Shown piece after piece: positions 1-8,826 of a DNA stretch of 15,793 nucleotides. Position 1 is the stretch's first letter. The number at the start of each line of letters is the position of its first letter. Made by a program: the position numbers and the translations under genes. The notes beneath the pieces were generated by a model, which was not told the origin of the DNA, made no database searches, and worked only from the letters and a program-made list of their open reading frames with translations. The stretch comes from Brachybacterium sp. UMB0905 (GTDB lineage Bacteria > Actinomycetota > Actinomycetes > Actinomycetales > Dermabacteraceae): assembly GCF_002871795.1 (NCBI RefSeq), contig NZ_PNHL01000002.1:102179-117971 (forward strand), in the 5' to 3' direction.

Positions 1-25
1 TGACGAACCGCGCCACATCGACCCG

Positions 26-31
26 TACGAT
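26..31 (+). promoter_or_regulatory. candidate -10 element for secA
   Basis: The hexamer TACGAT fits the actinobacterial TANNNT -10 pattern and would start transcription near base 38, giving a leader of about 47 bases before the secA start. No convincing -35 is visible, but the window begins only 25 bases upstream. This is pattern matching only. Confidence 0.3.
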
Positions 32-45
32 GGGGCAGGCATTCC

Positions 46-61
46 CCGCCGTCCGCGGCGG
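46..61 (+). other. small hairpin in the secA leader
   Basis: CCGCCG (46-51) and CGGCGG (56-61) form a perfect 6-bp stem with a 4-base loop, ending 13 bases before the GGGAG ribosome-binding site. In a high-GC genome such a stem can arise by chance. If the -10 at 26-31 is real, it lies inside the transcribed leader. Confidence 0.25.
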
Positions 62-84
62 CACCAACACCAACGGGAGCACGA

Positions 85-3057
<2,973 letters not shown>

Positions 3058-3061
3058 GCGG

Positions 3062-3469
3062 TCAGCCGATCTCCAGCACGGTCACGCGCCAGCCGGAGTG
3101 CCGCAGCTCCCAGCGCATGGCAAGGAAGCGGGAGCGGTCCACCTCGCGCAGCACGCAGCTGGCCTCCACCGCACGGTCGGAGACCACGCAGGTGCGCACC
3201 CCGGTGACCTCCAGGCGCCGGGTCGGGGCGTGACCGGTCGCCGCCCGCAGACGCCGAGTCAGCGCTGCACGCTGCGCCAGATGCAGCCCCACCTCCGGGG
3301 TCACCAGGCGCGATAGCGCTGTGGGCGGGCACATATCGCGCACGATCTCCACGGCCCGCCGGGCGACGGGCGCGACGAGCTGCTGGACCATCTCGGGACT
3401 GCTCGCGCCGCAGCGCAGGCCAACAGGCTGCTCGATCTCGGTCAGGGAACGCTGGTCGGTGGTGCTCAT
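3062..3469 (-). CDS. Rv3235 family protein
   Basis: A 135-residue soluble protein of unknown function. Its size, its place next to secA and its C-terminal pattern (RFLAMRWELRHSGWRVTVLE) match the actinobacterial Rv3235 family, recognised from memory rather than by search. It has no signal peptide or membrane segment. The body is mostly helical (SPEMVQQLVAPVARRAVEIVRDM), followed by a beta-rich end typical of a small alpha/beta fold. It starts with ATG inside an ATGA overlap with the LysM gene (stop at 3466-3468), so the two are translationally coupled. It converges on secA with only 4 bases between the stop codons, leaving no room for a terminator. Function unknown; context suggests a link to the envelope or export. 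Confidence 0.85.
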   Translation of the reverse strand: MSTTDQRSLTEIEQPVGLRCGASSPEMVQQLVAPVARRAVEIVRDMCPPTALSRLVTPEVGLHLAQRAALTRRLRAATGHAPTRRLEVTGVRTCVVSDRAVEASCVLREVDRSRFLAMRWELRHSGWRVTVLEIG

Positions 3470-4605
3470 CGGTCCTCCTGGATGTCCCCGGCGGGGACGG
3501 TCAGTTTCTGGCCCGGGAGCAGCAGGTCGGGATCATCCCCGATCACGTCCCGGTTGGTCTCGTACAGCAGGGGCCACAGGGCGGAGATGTCCGCGGCAGG
3601 ATCTGGACCCGGGCCCAGCAGGTCATCGGCGATGCTCCACAGGGAGTCGCCCTCGGCGACCACGATCACGCGGGGCGGATGCGCGCCCTCACCACTCTTG
3701 GCCGCTGCGTTCTTGGGGTTCGCGGGCGCTGCGGGCTCCTGGGCAGGCTCTGCAGGCGCCTCAGAGCTCCCTGGCTGCGATGACGCAGTGGAGGGCCCGG
3801 ACCGCACCGGCGGCGCAGCGTCCCCAGGCTCGGCAGGTTGCTCAGACTCAGCAGGCTGCTCAGACTCTGCGGGCGGCTCGGACTCGTCGGATCCAGCAGG
3901 TTCGCTGGGCTGCTCAGCATCGGACGGAGCAGACTTGCCGGGCTGATCCGGCTGTGCGGTCGATGGCTCTGGCTCCTCCCAGCCCAGCGGCGGCAACTGC
4001 CCGTCGTCGGTCGCCGCATCCCCGTCGGCCGGGGCGTCGTCATCGGCCGACGTATTCCCATCGGCCGGTGCTGACCCCTCACGGGGCGAAGGCTGCTCTG
4101 TCTCCGGCTCCGTGGTCTCGGCCGGGGCCGGGCTCGTCGGCGCCGGATGCTCCGGTGCATCGGTACCGGTCAGATCGCTGCTGGTCGAGGACCAGGAATT
4201 CGCTGGAGGCTGCGGTGGCTCCGATTCGGCGGCGGTGGCCGGCGCCAGCACCAGGGCGGTCGCGGTGGTCGCTACGGCTGCGGTGCAGGTGATGCGGCGT
4301 GCCAGACGGGGCGCGAGCACGCGCAATGCGCGCACGGCCAGGCGCCCGCCGCGGGCGGCCGGTCCCAGGCTGAGCGCGATGGCCGCGAGTGCCCAGATCG
4401 CCGCGAGGTACAGACACAGCACCGTGCCGGCAGCCCCCACGGCGGCGAGCACCCACCCGAAGAGCTGCTCCGTGGGCGGCGCTGAGCTCGCATCCTGCAG
4501 CAGGCGCACGGCTCCGCGTGCCATCGCAGCACCGCCCGCAGCGGCGAGCAGCGCTCCGCCCGCCATCGCCAGTGGATGCGGTCGTCGGTCGTCCTTCGTC
4601 GGCAT
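3466..4605 (-). CDS. membrane-anchored LysM domain protein
   Basis: A 379-residue envelope protein. Hydrophobic segments lie at about 12-32, 48-80 (long enough for one long or two short helices) and 104-126. They are followed by a disordered Pro/Ser/Glu/Asp-rich stretch (about 127-310) and one C-terminal LysM domain (312-371: RVIVVAEGDSLWSIADDLLG, then LWPLLYETNRDVIGDDPDLL and LLPGQKLTVP). LysM domains bind peptidoglycan or related glycans, so the protein probably spans from membrane to wall. The ATG at 4605 is preferred because AGGGG lies 5 bases upstream; a GTG at 4626 would add seven residues but lacks a good ribosome-binding site. It is the first gene of a two-gene unit with the Rv3235-family gene. 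The linker carries an 18-bp tandem repeat. Partner and exact role are not known from sequence. Confidence 0.88.
   Translation of the reverse strand: MPTKDDRRPHPLAMAGGALLAAAGGAAMARGAVRLLQDASSAPPTEQLFGWVLAAVGAAGTVLCLYLAAIWALAAIALSLGPAARGGRLAVRALRVLAPRLARRITCTAAVATTATALVLAPATAAESEPPQPPANSWSSTSSDLTGTDAPEHPAPTSPAPAETTEPETEQPSPREGSAPADGNTSADDDAPADGDAATDDGQLPPLGWEEPEPSTAQPDQPGKSAPSDAEQPSEPAGSDESEPPAESEQPAESEQPAEPGDAAPPVRSGPSTASSQPGSSEAPAEPAQEPAAPANPKNAAAKSGEGAHPPRVIVVAEGDSLWSIADDLLGPGPDPAADISALWPLLYETNRDVIGDDPDLLLPGQKLTVPAGDIQEDR
3840..3893. repeat. 18-bp tandem repeat in the LysM protein linker
   Basis: Three copies with an exact 18-bp period begin at 3840, 3858 and 3876 (GCTCAGACTC, GCTCAGACTC, GCTCGGACTC). 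On the minus strand they encode ESEPPA, ESEQPA and ESEQPA within the disordered linker. Because the unit is a multiple of three, copy number could vary without breaking the frame, changing only linker length. Confidence 0.7.
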
Positions 4606-4637
4606 CTCGGCCCCTAACCCCAACACCCGATCGTGTT

Positions 4638-4665
4638 GTTTGATGCAGTTTGATGATGGGTGACG
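4638..4665. promoter_or_regulatory. 10-bp-spaced direct repeats upstream of the LysM gene
   Basis: GTTTGATG occurs at 4638-4645 and 4648-4655, with a degenerate third copy GGGTGACG at 4658-4665, all on one face of the helix. The stretch is clearly more AT-rich than its surroundings and lies in the divergent region between the LysM gene and the gene starting at 4767. This spacing suits head-to-tail binding by a small MerR/Xis-type protein, such as the HTH protein at 5446-5676, but that link is inference. Confidence 0.35.
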
Positions 4666-4754
4666 CTCTGTTGGGGAATGTAGTGCCGATCACGCGTCAA
4701 TGCAACAGTCCGTCAGCATCTGAGGGGCTTGGTTCGGTCCTGGAGGGTGCGGCC

Positions 4755-4766
4755 TACAGTGATGCC
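4755..4766 (+). promoter_or_regulatory. candidate leaderless promoter
   Basis: TACAGT (4755-4760) is followed after 6 bases by the ATG at 4767, so the transcript would begin at or very near the start codon. No ribosome-binding site sits at normal distance; GGAGGG at 4742-4747 is about 19 bases away. The same arrangement precedes the genes at 8827 and 11085. No convincing -35 is seen. Confidence 0.45.
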
Positions 4767-5315
4767 ATGCGGTTCGACAGGATGTTCGAGGACCTCGAGG
4801 CACGCTTCGCGCACCACGAGGACGAAGAGATGAGGGCCGTCTCCGAAGAGCTCGGCCGCGCCGAGCGCGCCCAGGTCACCCTCGCCGACCGCCTCCGTGG
4901 CGCCGGGGATGCGCCGCTGACGTTGCACCTGGGTGCGGACCTGCGACTGATCGGTCAGGTGGACGAGCTGGGGCCCGACTGGCTCCTGCTGCAGGGGACC
5001 CGGTCAGCACCCGAGCGGGCGATCATTCCGCTGCACAGCATCAGCCTGGTCCTCGGACTGCCGGTCCGAGCGCGACCGGAGACGGAATCCGTGCTCTCAC
5101 CGCGCTCGCTCGGATCCCTGCTGCGCGAGGTGGCGCGGGATCGCAGCATCGTGCGCATGCACACCGCTGCGGGGATGATGACCGGACGCCTTTCCACAGT
5201 GGGAGCCGATGCCCTGGACCTGCACACGCTGCCCACGGGGGAGAGCACGCTGGTGCCCGGCTCTACGCGGGTCACGGTGCCGCTGCCTGCGCTGCGAGCC
5301 CTGCTGCTGCAGTGA
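4767..5315 (+). CDS. conserved hypothetical protein with two similar beta-rich halves
   Basis: A 182-residue soluble protein with no function I can name. Residues 1-45 are charged and helical (MRFDRMFEDLEARFAHHEDEE), possibly a short coiled coil. Two similar segments follow: 51-98 (LTLHLGADLRLIGQVDELGP... IIPLHSISLVLG) and 128-180 (IVRMHTAAGMMTGRLSTVGA... VTVPLPALRALL). Both read strand, G-x-(L/V)-x-x-(L/V)-G-x-D-x-L-x-L, a loop, then V/I-P-L-x-(A/S)-(I/L), which resembles a small Sm/SH3-like barrel repeated twice. The ATG at 4767 is chosen over one at 4650 because the 39 upstream codons look non-coding and a -10 element sits directly before 4767. Similar proteins in related bacteria may carry a Fis-like label, for which I see no support. 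It diverges from the LysM gene. Confidence 0.8.
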   Translation: MRFDRMFEDLEARFAHHEDEEMRAVSEELGRAERAQVTLADRLRGAGDAPLTLHLGADLRLIGQVDELGPDWLLLQGTRSAPERAIIPLHSISLVLGLPVRARPETESVLSPRSLGSLLREVARDRSIVRMHTAAGMMTGRLSTVGADALDLHTLPTGESTLVPGSTRVTVPLPALRALLLQ

Positions 5316-5321
5316 TCTCCC

Positions 5322-5341
5322 GCCCGGCAGCACGATCGGGC
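5322..5341 (+). terminator. weak hairpin after the 4767-5315 gene
   Basis: GCCCG (5322-5326) pairs with CGGGC (5337-5341) around a 10-base loop, starting 6 bases after the stop codon, in the 130-base gap between two convergent genes. There is no U-tract. It may be a termination signal, but the stem is short for this base composition. Confidence 0.2.
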
Positions 5342-5445
5342 TAGGACGATGCAGCGCAGAACCGGGCGACCTTTGCCATGAGGTGGTTCGCAGGCGCTCG
5401 GAATCGGGCGGGTACGGCGCTCGGCGCGGACGGACCGCGTGGTGC

Positions 5446-5676
5446 TCAGGCCTCGGTGGTCTGCGCGTTCGCGCGCTCCTCCTCGACCATCCGGGCGGTC
5501 GCCTCATAGCGGCGCTGGATGTAGGACTCGATCTCGGTGTCCTCGACGCGCCACTGCCCGCGCCCGCCGACCTTGATGGCACGCAGCTCCCCGGAGCGCA
5601 CGAGCGCATAGGCCTGTGAGGCGGAGATGGACAGCATCTCAGCCACATCGGAGAGTGGGACGAAGCGGGGCGCCAT
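5446..5676 (-). CDS. helix-turn-helix (excisionase/MerR-like) DNA-binding protein
   Basis: A 76-residue protein that is almost entirely one winged-helix domain of the HTH_17/excisionase type. FVPLSDVAEMLSISASQAYALVRSGELRAIKVGGRGQWRVEDTEIESYI (5-53) gives the recognition helix and the wing with the characteristic GxGQWRV. A charged helix (ARMVEEERANAQ) ends the protein and may serve dimer or oligomer contacts. The ATG at 5676 has GGAAGG 7 bases upstream. No integrase or phage gene is near, so a housekeeping regulator is more likely than a phage excisionase. It diverges from the SAF-CpaE operon, which is the obvious target, and the 10-bp repeats at 4638 are another. It may be a relative of BldC-type regulators, but similarity is limited to the fold. 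Confidence 0.88.
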   Translation of the reverse strand: MAPRFVPLSDVAEMLSISASQAYALVRSGELRAIKVGGRGQWRVEDTEIESYIQRRYEATARMVEEERANAQTTEA

Positions 5677-5753
5677 CGACGATCCTTCCGGTCGGACACA
5701 CCAGCGGTGAACAGCCCCCAGTCTCGCATCTGTGCGCCAGCGGCCGCGGCACC

Positions 5754-5802
5754 TTGTGGATAACGCGCGTCGCCCGGCCCGTGAGACCCGAGTTATCCAC
5801 AA
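5754..5802. promoter_or_regulatory. two DnaA-box sequences in an 11-bp inverted repeat
   Basis: TTGTGGATAAC (5754-5764) and GTTATCCACAA (5792-5802) are perfect inverted copies separated by 27 bases. Each contains TTATCCACA, the high-affinity DnaA-box consensus: on the minus strand at 5755-5763 and on the plus strand at 5793-5801. The pair lies in the divergent intergenic region between the HTH gene and the SAF-CpaE operon, 78 bases upstream of the HTH start. It could be a DnaA-controlled promoter region, a DnaA-titrating site, or the operator of another protein that prefers the same sequence. Confidence 0.75.
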
Positions 5803-5839
5803 TCGCGACGTCCGGGCCCCGTCGGCGGCGACGCTGTCG

Positions 5840-5845
5840 TAGCCT
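5840..5845 (+). promoter_or_regulatory. candidate -10 for the SAF-CpaE operon
   Basis: TAGCCT fits TANNNT and lies 38 bases downstream of the DnaA-box pair and about 80 bases before the chosen GTG start. No -35 is recognisable. Low weight. Confidence 0.2.
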
Positions 5846-5927
5846 CCCTGCAGATCCCGGTCGCAGGGGACCGGGGCGCATGACCACGGACCGCGGAGCA
5901 GACAGTGCACGCAGAGGGGAGCAGACC

Positions 5928-6569
5928 GTGACGAGCAGCGCACCGGTGATGAGGCTGCGCAGACCGCGGTGGCGAGATCCGCGTCTGCTGGTGGGGATCG
6001 TGCTGGTTCTGGCGAGCGTGCTGCTGGGTGCGCTCCTGGTGGGTCGCCTCTCGGCCACCACCACGGTTCTGGTGGCGGCCTCCCCGATCGTTCCCGGGGA
6101 TGTCATCGCCGAGGCGGACCTCACCGAGGTGGAGCTGCGACTGGGCGAGCAGGAAGAGCTGTACGTCGGGACGCTCTCCGCCGTCCCCGAGGGGGCCGTG
6201 GCCACGACCACGATCAGGTCCGGTGAGCTGTTGCCGCGGTCCGCGGTGGGCCAGCCGGCCGATGTGCCGCTGCGGCCCGTCGTGATCCCGGTGGATCGCA
6301 CCGTTGCCGAATCGGTCACCCCGGGCGCCCAGGTGGAGCTGTGGCACACCGCCGATGAGAGCGCCGACGGCGCCCCCGGCCAGGCGCGCCTGCTGGTCGA
6401 GGAGGCCGTCGTGCGCCGGATCGATGAGGGCAGCTCCCTGGGCATGCGCTCGATGGCCGTGGAGGTGCTGGTCCCTGTCGGTGATGTCGCCGCTGTTCTC
6501 GAGGTCCTCGCCCAGGATGAGCGGCTGGATGTCATCGGCGTGCCCGGAGCGCATGAGGTCGCACCGTGA
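5928..6569 (+). CDS. SAF domain membrane protein (CpaB/RcpC-like)
   Basis: A 213-residue single-pass protein with a short basic cytoplasmic end (MRLRRPRWRDPR), a transmembrane helix at about 19-40, and an external SAF domain at about 44-107 (TTTVLVAASPIVPGDVIAEADL ... VPEGAVATTTIRSGELLPRSAV). A beta-rich region (117-205) follows, ending VAAVLEVLAQDERLDVIGVP. SAF proteins of this type include CpaB/RcpC of Tad pilus systems and the FlgA chaperone of flagella. The GTG at 5928 is preferred because GAGGGGA lies 7 bases upstream; the ATG at 5880 would add 16 residues but has a poorly spaced site. The stop overlaps the next gene's start (GTGA), so it is translated together with the CpaE-like ATPase. 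No pilin or Tad ATPase is in the window, so a dedicated pilus role is unproven. Confidence 0.85.
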   Translation: MTSSAPVMRLRRPRWRDPRLLVGIVLVLASVLLGALLVGRLSATTTVLVAASPIVPGDVIAEADLTEVELRLGEQEELYVGTLSAVPEGAVATTTIRSGELLPRSAVGQPADVPLRPVVIPVDRTVAESVTPGAQVELWHTADESADGAPGQARLLVEEAVVRRIDEGSSLGMRSMAVEVLVPVGDVAAVLEVLAQDERLDVIGVPGAHEVAP

Positions 6570-7771
6570 TCGACATCGTGCTGTGCGCATCGGGCAGCGA
6601 CGAGGTCCGCATCGTCCACGACCTCGCCCAGGACCGCTCGCGCCCCGCCCGCGTGGTGCGCCGCTGCGCGGACCTCGCGGAGACGCTCGCGGTCAGCTCA
6701 GCCGGCATCGGCGATGTGGTGCTGATCGACCTGACCGTCAAAGGGCTCGGACGGGACGCGCTGAGCGCACTGCTGCGCGAGAGCGCCGTCGTGGGGCTGC
6801 AGCATGAGCAGGACGGCGAGACCACCACCCTTGGCCTGCGTCATGTGGTGCCGGTGACCGCCCCGGTCGACGAGATCCTGCGCGCCGCCGCGGCCGCCCT
6901 GGCCGGAGACGGTGCAGACACCGCCCCGACGAGAGCCCAGGAGACCGCGGTCGATGAGGCGTCAGCGGGCCGGATCATCGCGGTATGGGGGCCGACGGGA
7001 GCGCCCGGCCGCTCCACCATCGCCGTGAACCTCGCGGCGGAGGCAGCGCTCGCCGGGACCGAGACGGTCCTGGTGGATGCCGATACATACGGACCTGCGC
7101 AGAGCCAGATGCTCGGCGTGCTGGATGAGGCGCCGGGCCTGGTCGCTGCCTGCCGGGCGCAGGACCGCGACACGCTCGATGCGGCGACCCTCGAGTCGCT
7201 GCTGCCCATGGTCCAGCCACGTCTGCGTCTGCTCAGCGGCATCGGCGTGCCGGGGCGCTGGGCAGAGGTGCGTCGCACCGCCGTGGACGGCCTGTGGCCG
7301 GTGCTGGCCCGCCGCGGGGGCCTGGTGGTGGTGGACGTCGCCGCGGTGCTCGAGGAGGACGAGGAGCTCAGCTACGACACTGCCGCCCCGCAGCGCAATG
7401 CCGCAGCGATCAGCGCGCTCGCGCACGCGGACGCAGTGCTGGCCGTGGTCACCGCAGACCCGGTCTCCATCACCCGCCTGCTGCGCGATCATGCCCGCCT
7501 GCAGGAGATCGGGGTGCGGGAGCTGCATGTCGTGGTCAACCGCGTGGGAGCCCCCGTGCCGGGGGAGCGGGTGCGCGAGCTCATCGCGTCCCGCCTGCCG
7601 CTGGCATCGCTCAACCTGCTGCCCGATGACCCCGCCGTGTGCCGGGCCGCCGCGTGGGATGGAGCGCTGCTGAGCGAGAGCGCACCGCGCAGCGCCCTGC
7701 GTCGCGGCCTGCGGGATATCGCCGCCTCGCCGGCGGTGCAGGGCGCGGCAGCTCAGGCAGTGAGAGGATGA
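6566..7771 (+). CDS. CpaE/MinD-like P-loop ATPase with degenerate Walker A
   Basis: A 401-residue protein in the ParA/MinD superfamily. Residues 1-115 form an alpha/beta N-terminal region that resembles a degenerate receiver domain (IDIVLCASG, then VVLIDLTVKG where the phospho-acceptor strand would be), as in CpaE. The ATPase domain starts at about 136: RIIAVWGPTGAPGRSTIAVNLA, then ETVLVDADTYGPAQSQMLG (switch I region) and LVVVDVAAVL. In the deviant Walker A the signature lysine and the P-loop lysine of KGGxGK(T/S) are replaced by T and R. Relatives localise secretion or pilus machinery, or act in division. The GTG start overlaps the SAF gene's stop by 4 bases. It is probably the membrane partner of the SAF protein. 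I would not assign strong ATPase activity. Confidence 0.85.
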   Translation: MIDIVLCASGSDEVRIVHDLAQDRSRPARVVRRCADLAETLAVSSAGIGDVVLIDLTVKGLGRDALSALLRESAVVGLQHEQDGETTTLGLRHVVPVTAPVDEILRAAAAALAGDGADTAPTRAQETAVDEASAGRIIAVWGPTGAPGRSTIAVNLAAEAALAGTETVLVDADTYGPAQSQMLGVLDEAPGLVAACRAQDRDTLDAATLESLLPMVQPRLRLLSGIGVPGRWAEVRRTAVDGLWPVLARRGGLVVVDVAAVLEEDEELSYDTAAPQRNAAAISALAHADAVLAVVTADPVSITRLLRDHARLQEIGVRELHVVVNRVGAPVPGERVRELIASRLPLASLNLLPDDPAVCRAAAWDGALLSESAPRSALRRGLRDIAASPAVQGAAAQAVRG

Positions 7772-7776
7772 GCGGC

Positions 7777-8214
7777 ATGAGGATCTACCTGCCGCTGCAG
7801 CCCACCGACCGCGAGACCCTCCAGTCCGCACAGGGCCGACTCGAGCTGGAGACAGGTCGTGCGGCCTGGGCGGTGACGCAGACGGCCCGCCAGGACCGGC
7901 CGGGTACCGATGAAGAAGACCTCGAGTACGACGCGCTGCAGGACGCGGTGCATGTGGCTCTGCAGGCAGCGGACCCGACATCGCGGGCGCTTGTGATCGC
8001 CGCCGATGTTCCCGGCAGCGCCCTCGACACTGCAGAGGACGGCGGGGCCTTCGGCGTGCAGCTCACAGAGATGACCAGCGCGCGCCTGGCCAGCATGCAC
8101 GTCACCGAGCTGGATGCCGCCGCGGCCGCGGCCGATGACACGGACCCTGCCCTGCTGTGGTTCGACATCAGCGAGGGTCCTGAGGCTCTCGCCTACCTCG
8201 ACGCTCGCCACTGA
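7777..8214 (+). CDS. DUF6912 family protein
   Basis: A 145-residue soluble protein of unknown function. Recognised family-like pattern: MRIYLPL at the start, AWAVTQTARQDRPGTDEEDLEYDALQDAV (30-58) with the acidic EEDLEY core, RALVIAADVPGSAL (70-83), and SMHVTELDAAAA (106-117), which fit DUF6912 as I remember it; no search was run. The ATG at 7777 has AGAGG 9 bases upstream and gives the family's usual start. An in-frame ATG at 7768 overlapping the previous stop (ATGA) would add three residues. Either way it is coupled to the CpaE-like gene and is the last gene of that operon. It converges on the DUF2505-type gene with 11 bases between stops. Confidence 0.78.
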   Translation: MRIYLPLQPTDRETLQSAQGRLELETGRAAWAVTQTARQDRPGTDEEDLEYDALQDAVHVALQAADPTSRALVIAADVPGSALDTAEDGGAFGVQLTEMTSARLASMHVTELDAAAAAADDTDPALLWFDISEGPEALAYLDARH

Positions 8215-8225
8215 CCCGTCGGCCG

Positions 8226-8735
8226 TCAGTTGCCCTGCGCCTCCCGGTAGGCGGCCGCGGAGCGCTCTTCGGCGCGCAGCACCGTCGAGACGTACGGTAC
8301 CGCGGCCTTCTCCAGCCGCGGCCCGAGCAGCGGAACCTTCGCTACCAGGTCCCCGTCGATGCTCACCGTGGAGGATCTCGTTCCCGTGGGAGCCAGGCGC
8401 AGATCCGCGGTCATCGAGGCGGGGGTGCCCACCACCTCGATCGACATCGTTCCGGTGCGTGCTCCCCCGGACTCCGCGGCGGACCACCCCTGGGTCTCCC
8501 GCACCGTAACCGTCTGCCCGACGAACTTCCGCACCATGTCCGGCACCCGGTCGGTGGGCAGCGTCAGCTCCGTGCGCACGGTGAAGGGGCCCTGCTGCGG
8601 ATCCCCCTCCACCGTGGAGGACGCGGCGGTGGCCCCGAGCGTCCGCGCCCGGAACTGCGGGTACTGGGGATCTGCGTACATCGCGGCGGCGCCCTGAGCG
8701 CTCAGCGGCAGCGTGAGGGTCTCGTTCAGCTTCAT
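8226..8735 (-). CDS. DUF2505-type protein (START/polyketide-cyclase-like fold)
   Basis: A 169-residue soluble protein. The start MKLNETLTLPLSAQGAAAMYADPQYPQFRARTLGA, the alternating strands FTVRTELTLPTDRVPDMVRKFVG and TMSIEVVGTPASMTADLRLAPT, and the C-terminal helix KVPLLGPRLEKAAVPYVSTVLRAEERSAAAYR match DUF2505 proteins, which resemble SRPBCC/START-fold proteins with a hydrophobic pocket. Ligand and role are unknown. The ATG at 8735 has a strong GGAGGAAGG 6 bases upstream. A TAGGCT hexamer on the minus strand at 8761-8766 is a likely -10, giving a short leader with a ribosome-binding site. This contrasts with the apparently leaderless kinase gene on the other side of the same intergenic region. 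Confidence 0.82.
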   Translation of the reverse strand: MKLNETLTLPLSAQGAAAMYADPQYPQFRARTLGATAASSTVEGDPQQGPFTVRTELTLPTDRVPDMVRKFVGQTVTVRETQGWSAAESGGARTGTMSIEVVGTPASMTADLRLAPTGTRSSTVSIDGDLVAKVPLLGPRLEKAAVPYVSTVLRAEERSAAAYREAQGN

Positions 8736-8760
8736 GGGTGTCCTTCCTCCGAGAAGCATC

Positions 8761-8766
8761 AGCCTA
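8761..8766 (-). promoter_or_regulatory. candidate -10 for the DUF2505-type gene
   Basis: TAGGCT on the minus strand fits TANNNT and would start transcription about 20 bases before the ATG, just upstream of the GGAGGAAGG ribosome-binding site. It is back to back with the kinase promoter at 8815-8820. Confidence 0.4.
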
Positions 8767-8814
8767 GGGGAGTGCGGCATCCGCCAGCGCGTCGCCGCCC
8801 CTGCGCACGGCCCC

Positions 8815-8826
8815 TATCCTGGTGCC
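8815..8826 (+). promoter_or_regulatory. candidate leaderless promoter of the PdtaS-type gene
   Basis: TATCCT (8815-8820) lies 6 bases before the ATG at 8827, and no Shine-Dalgarno sequence precedes the ATG. Same geometry as at 4755 and 11072. Confidence 0.5.

Noticed and set aside
3321..4292. 323-codon plus-strand open frame opposite the Rv3235-family and LysM genes
   Set aside because: Low-complexity Arg/Pro/Gln-rich translation, antisense to two genes with overlap coupling and a recognisable LysM domain.
4626..4626. GTG start of the LysM gene at 4626
   Set aside because: No spaced ribosome-binding site precedes it, whereas the ATG at 4605 has AGGGG 5 bases upstream.
5446..5676. Phage or integrative-element excisionase
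   Set aside because: The HTH type resembles Xis, but no integrase, attachment repeat, tRNA or phage gene is in the window and the neighbours are core genes.
5754..5802. Chromosomal origin of replication at the DnaA-box pair
   Set aside because: Only two boxes are present, there is no AT-rich unwinding region, and no dnaA, dnaN, recF or gyr genes are near; a regulatory or titration site fits better.
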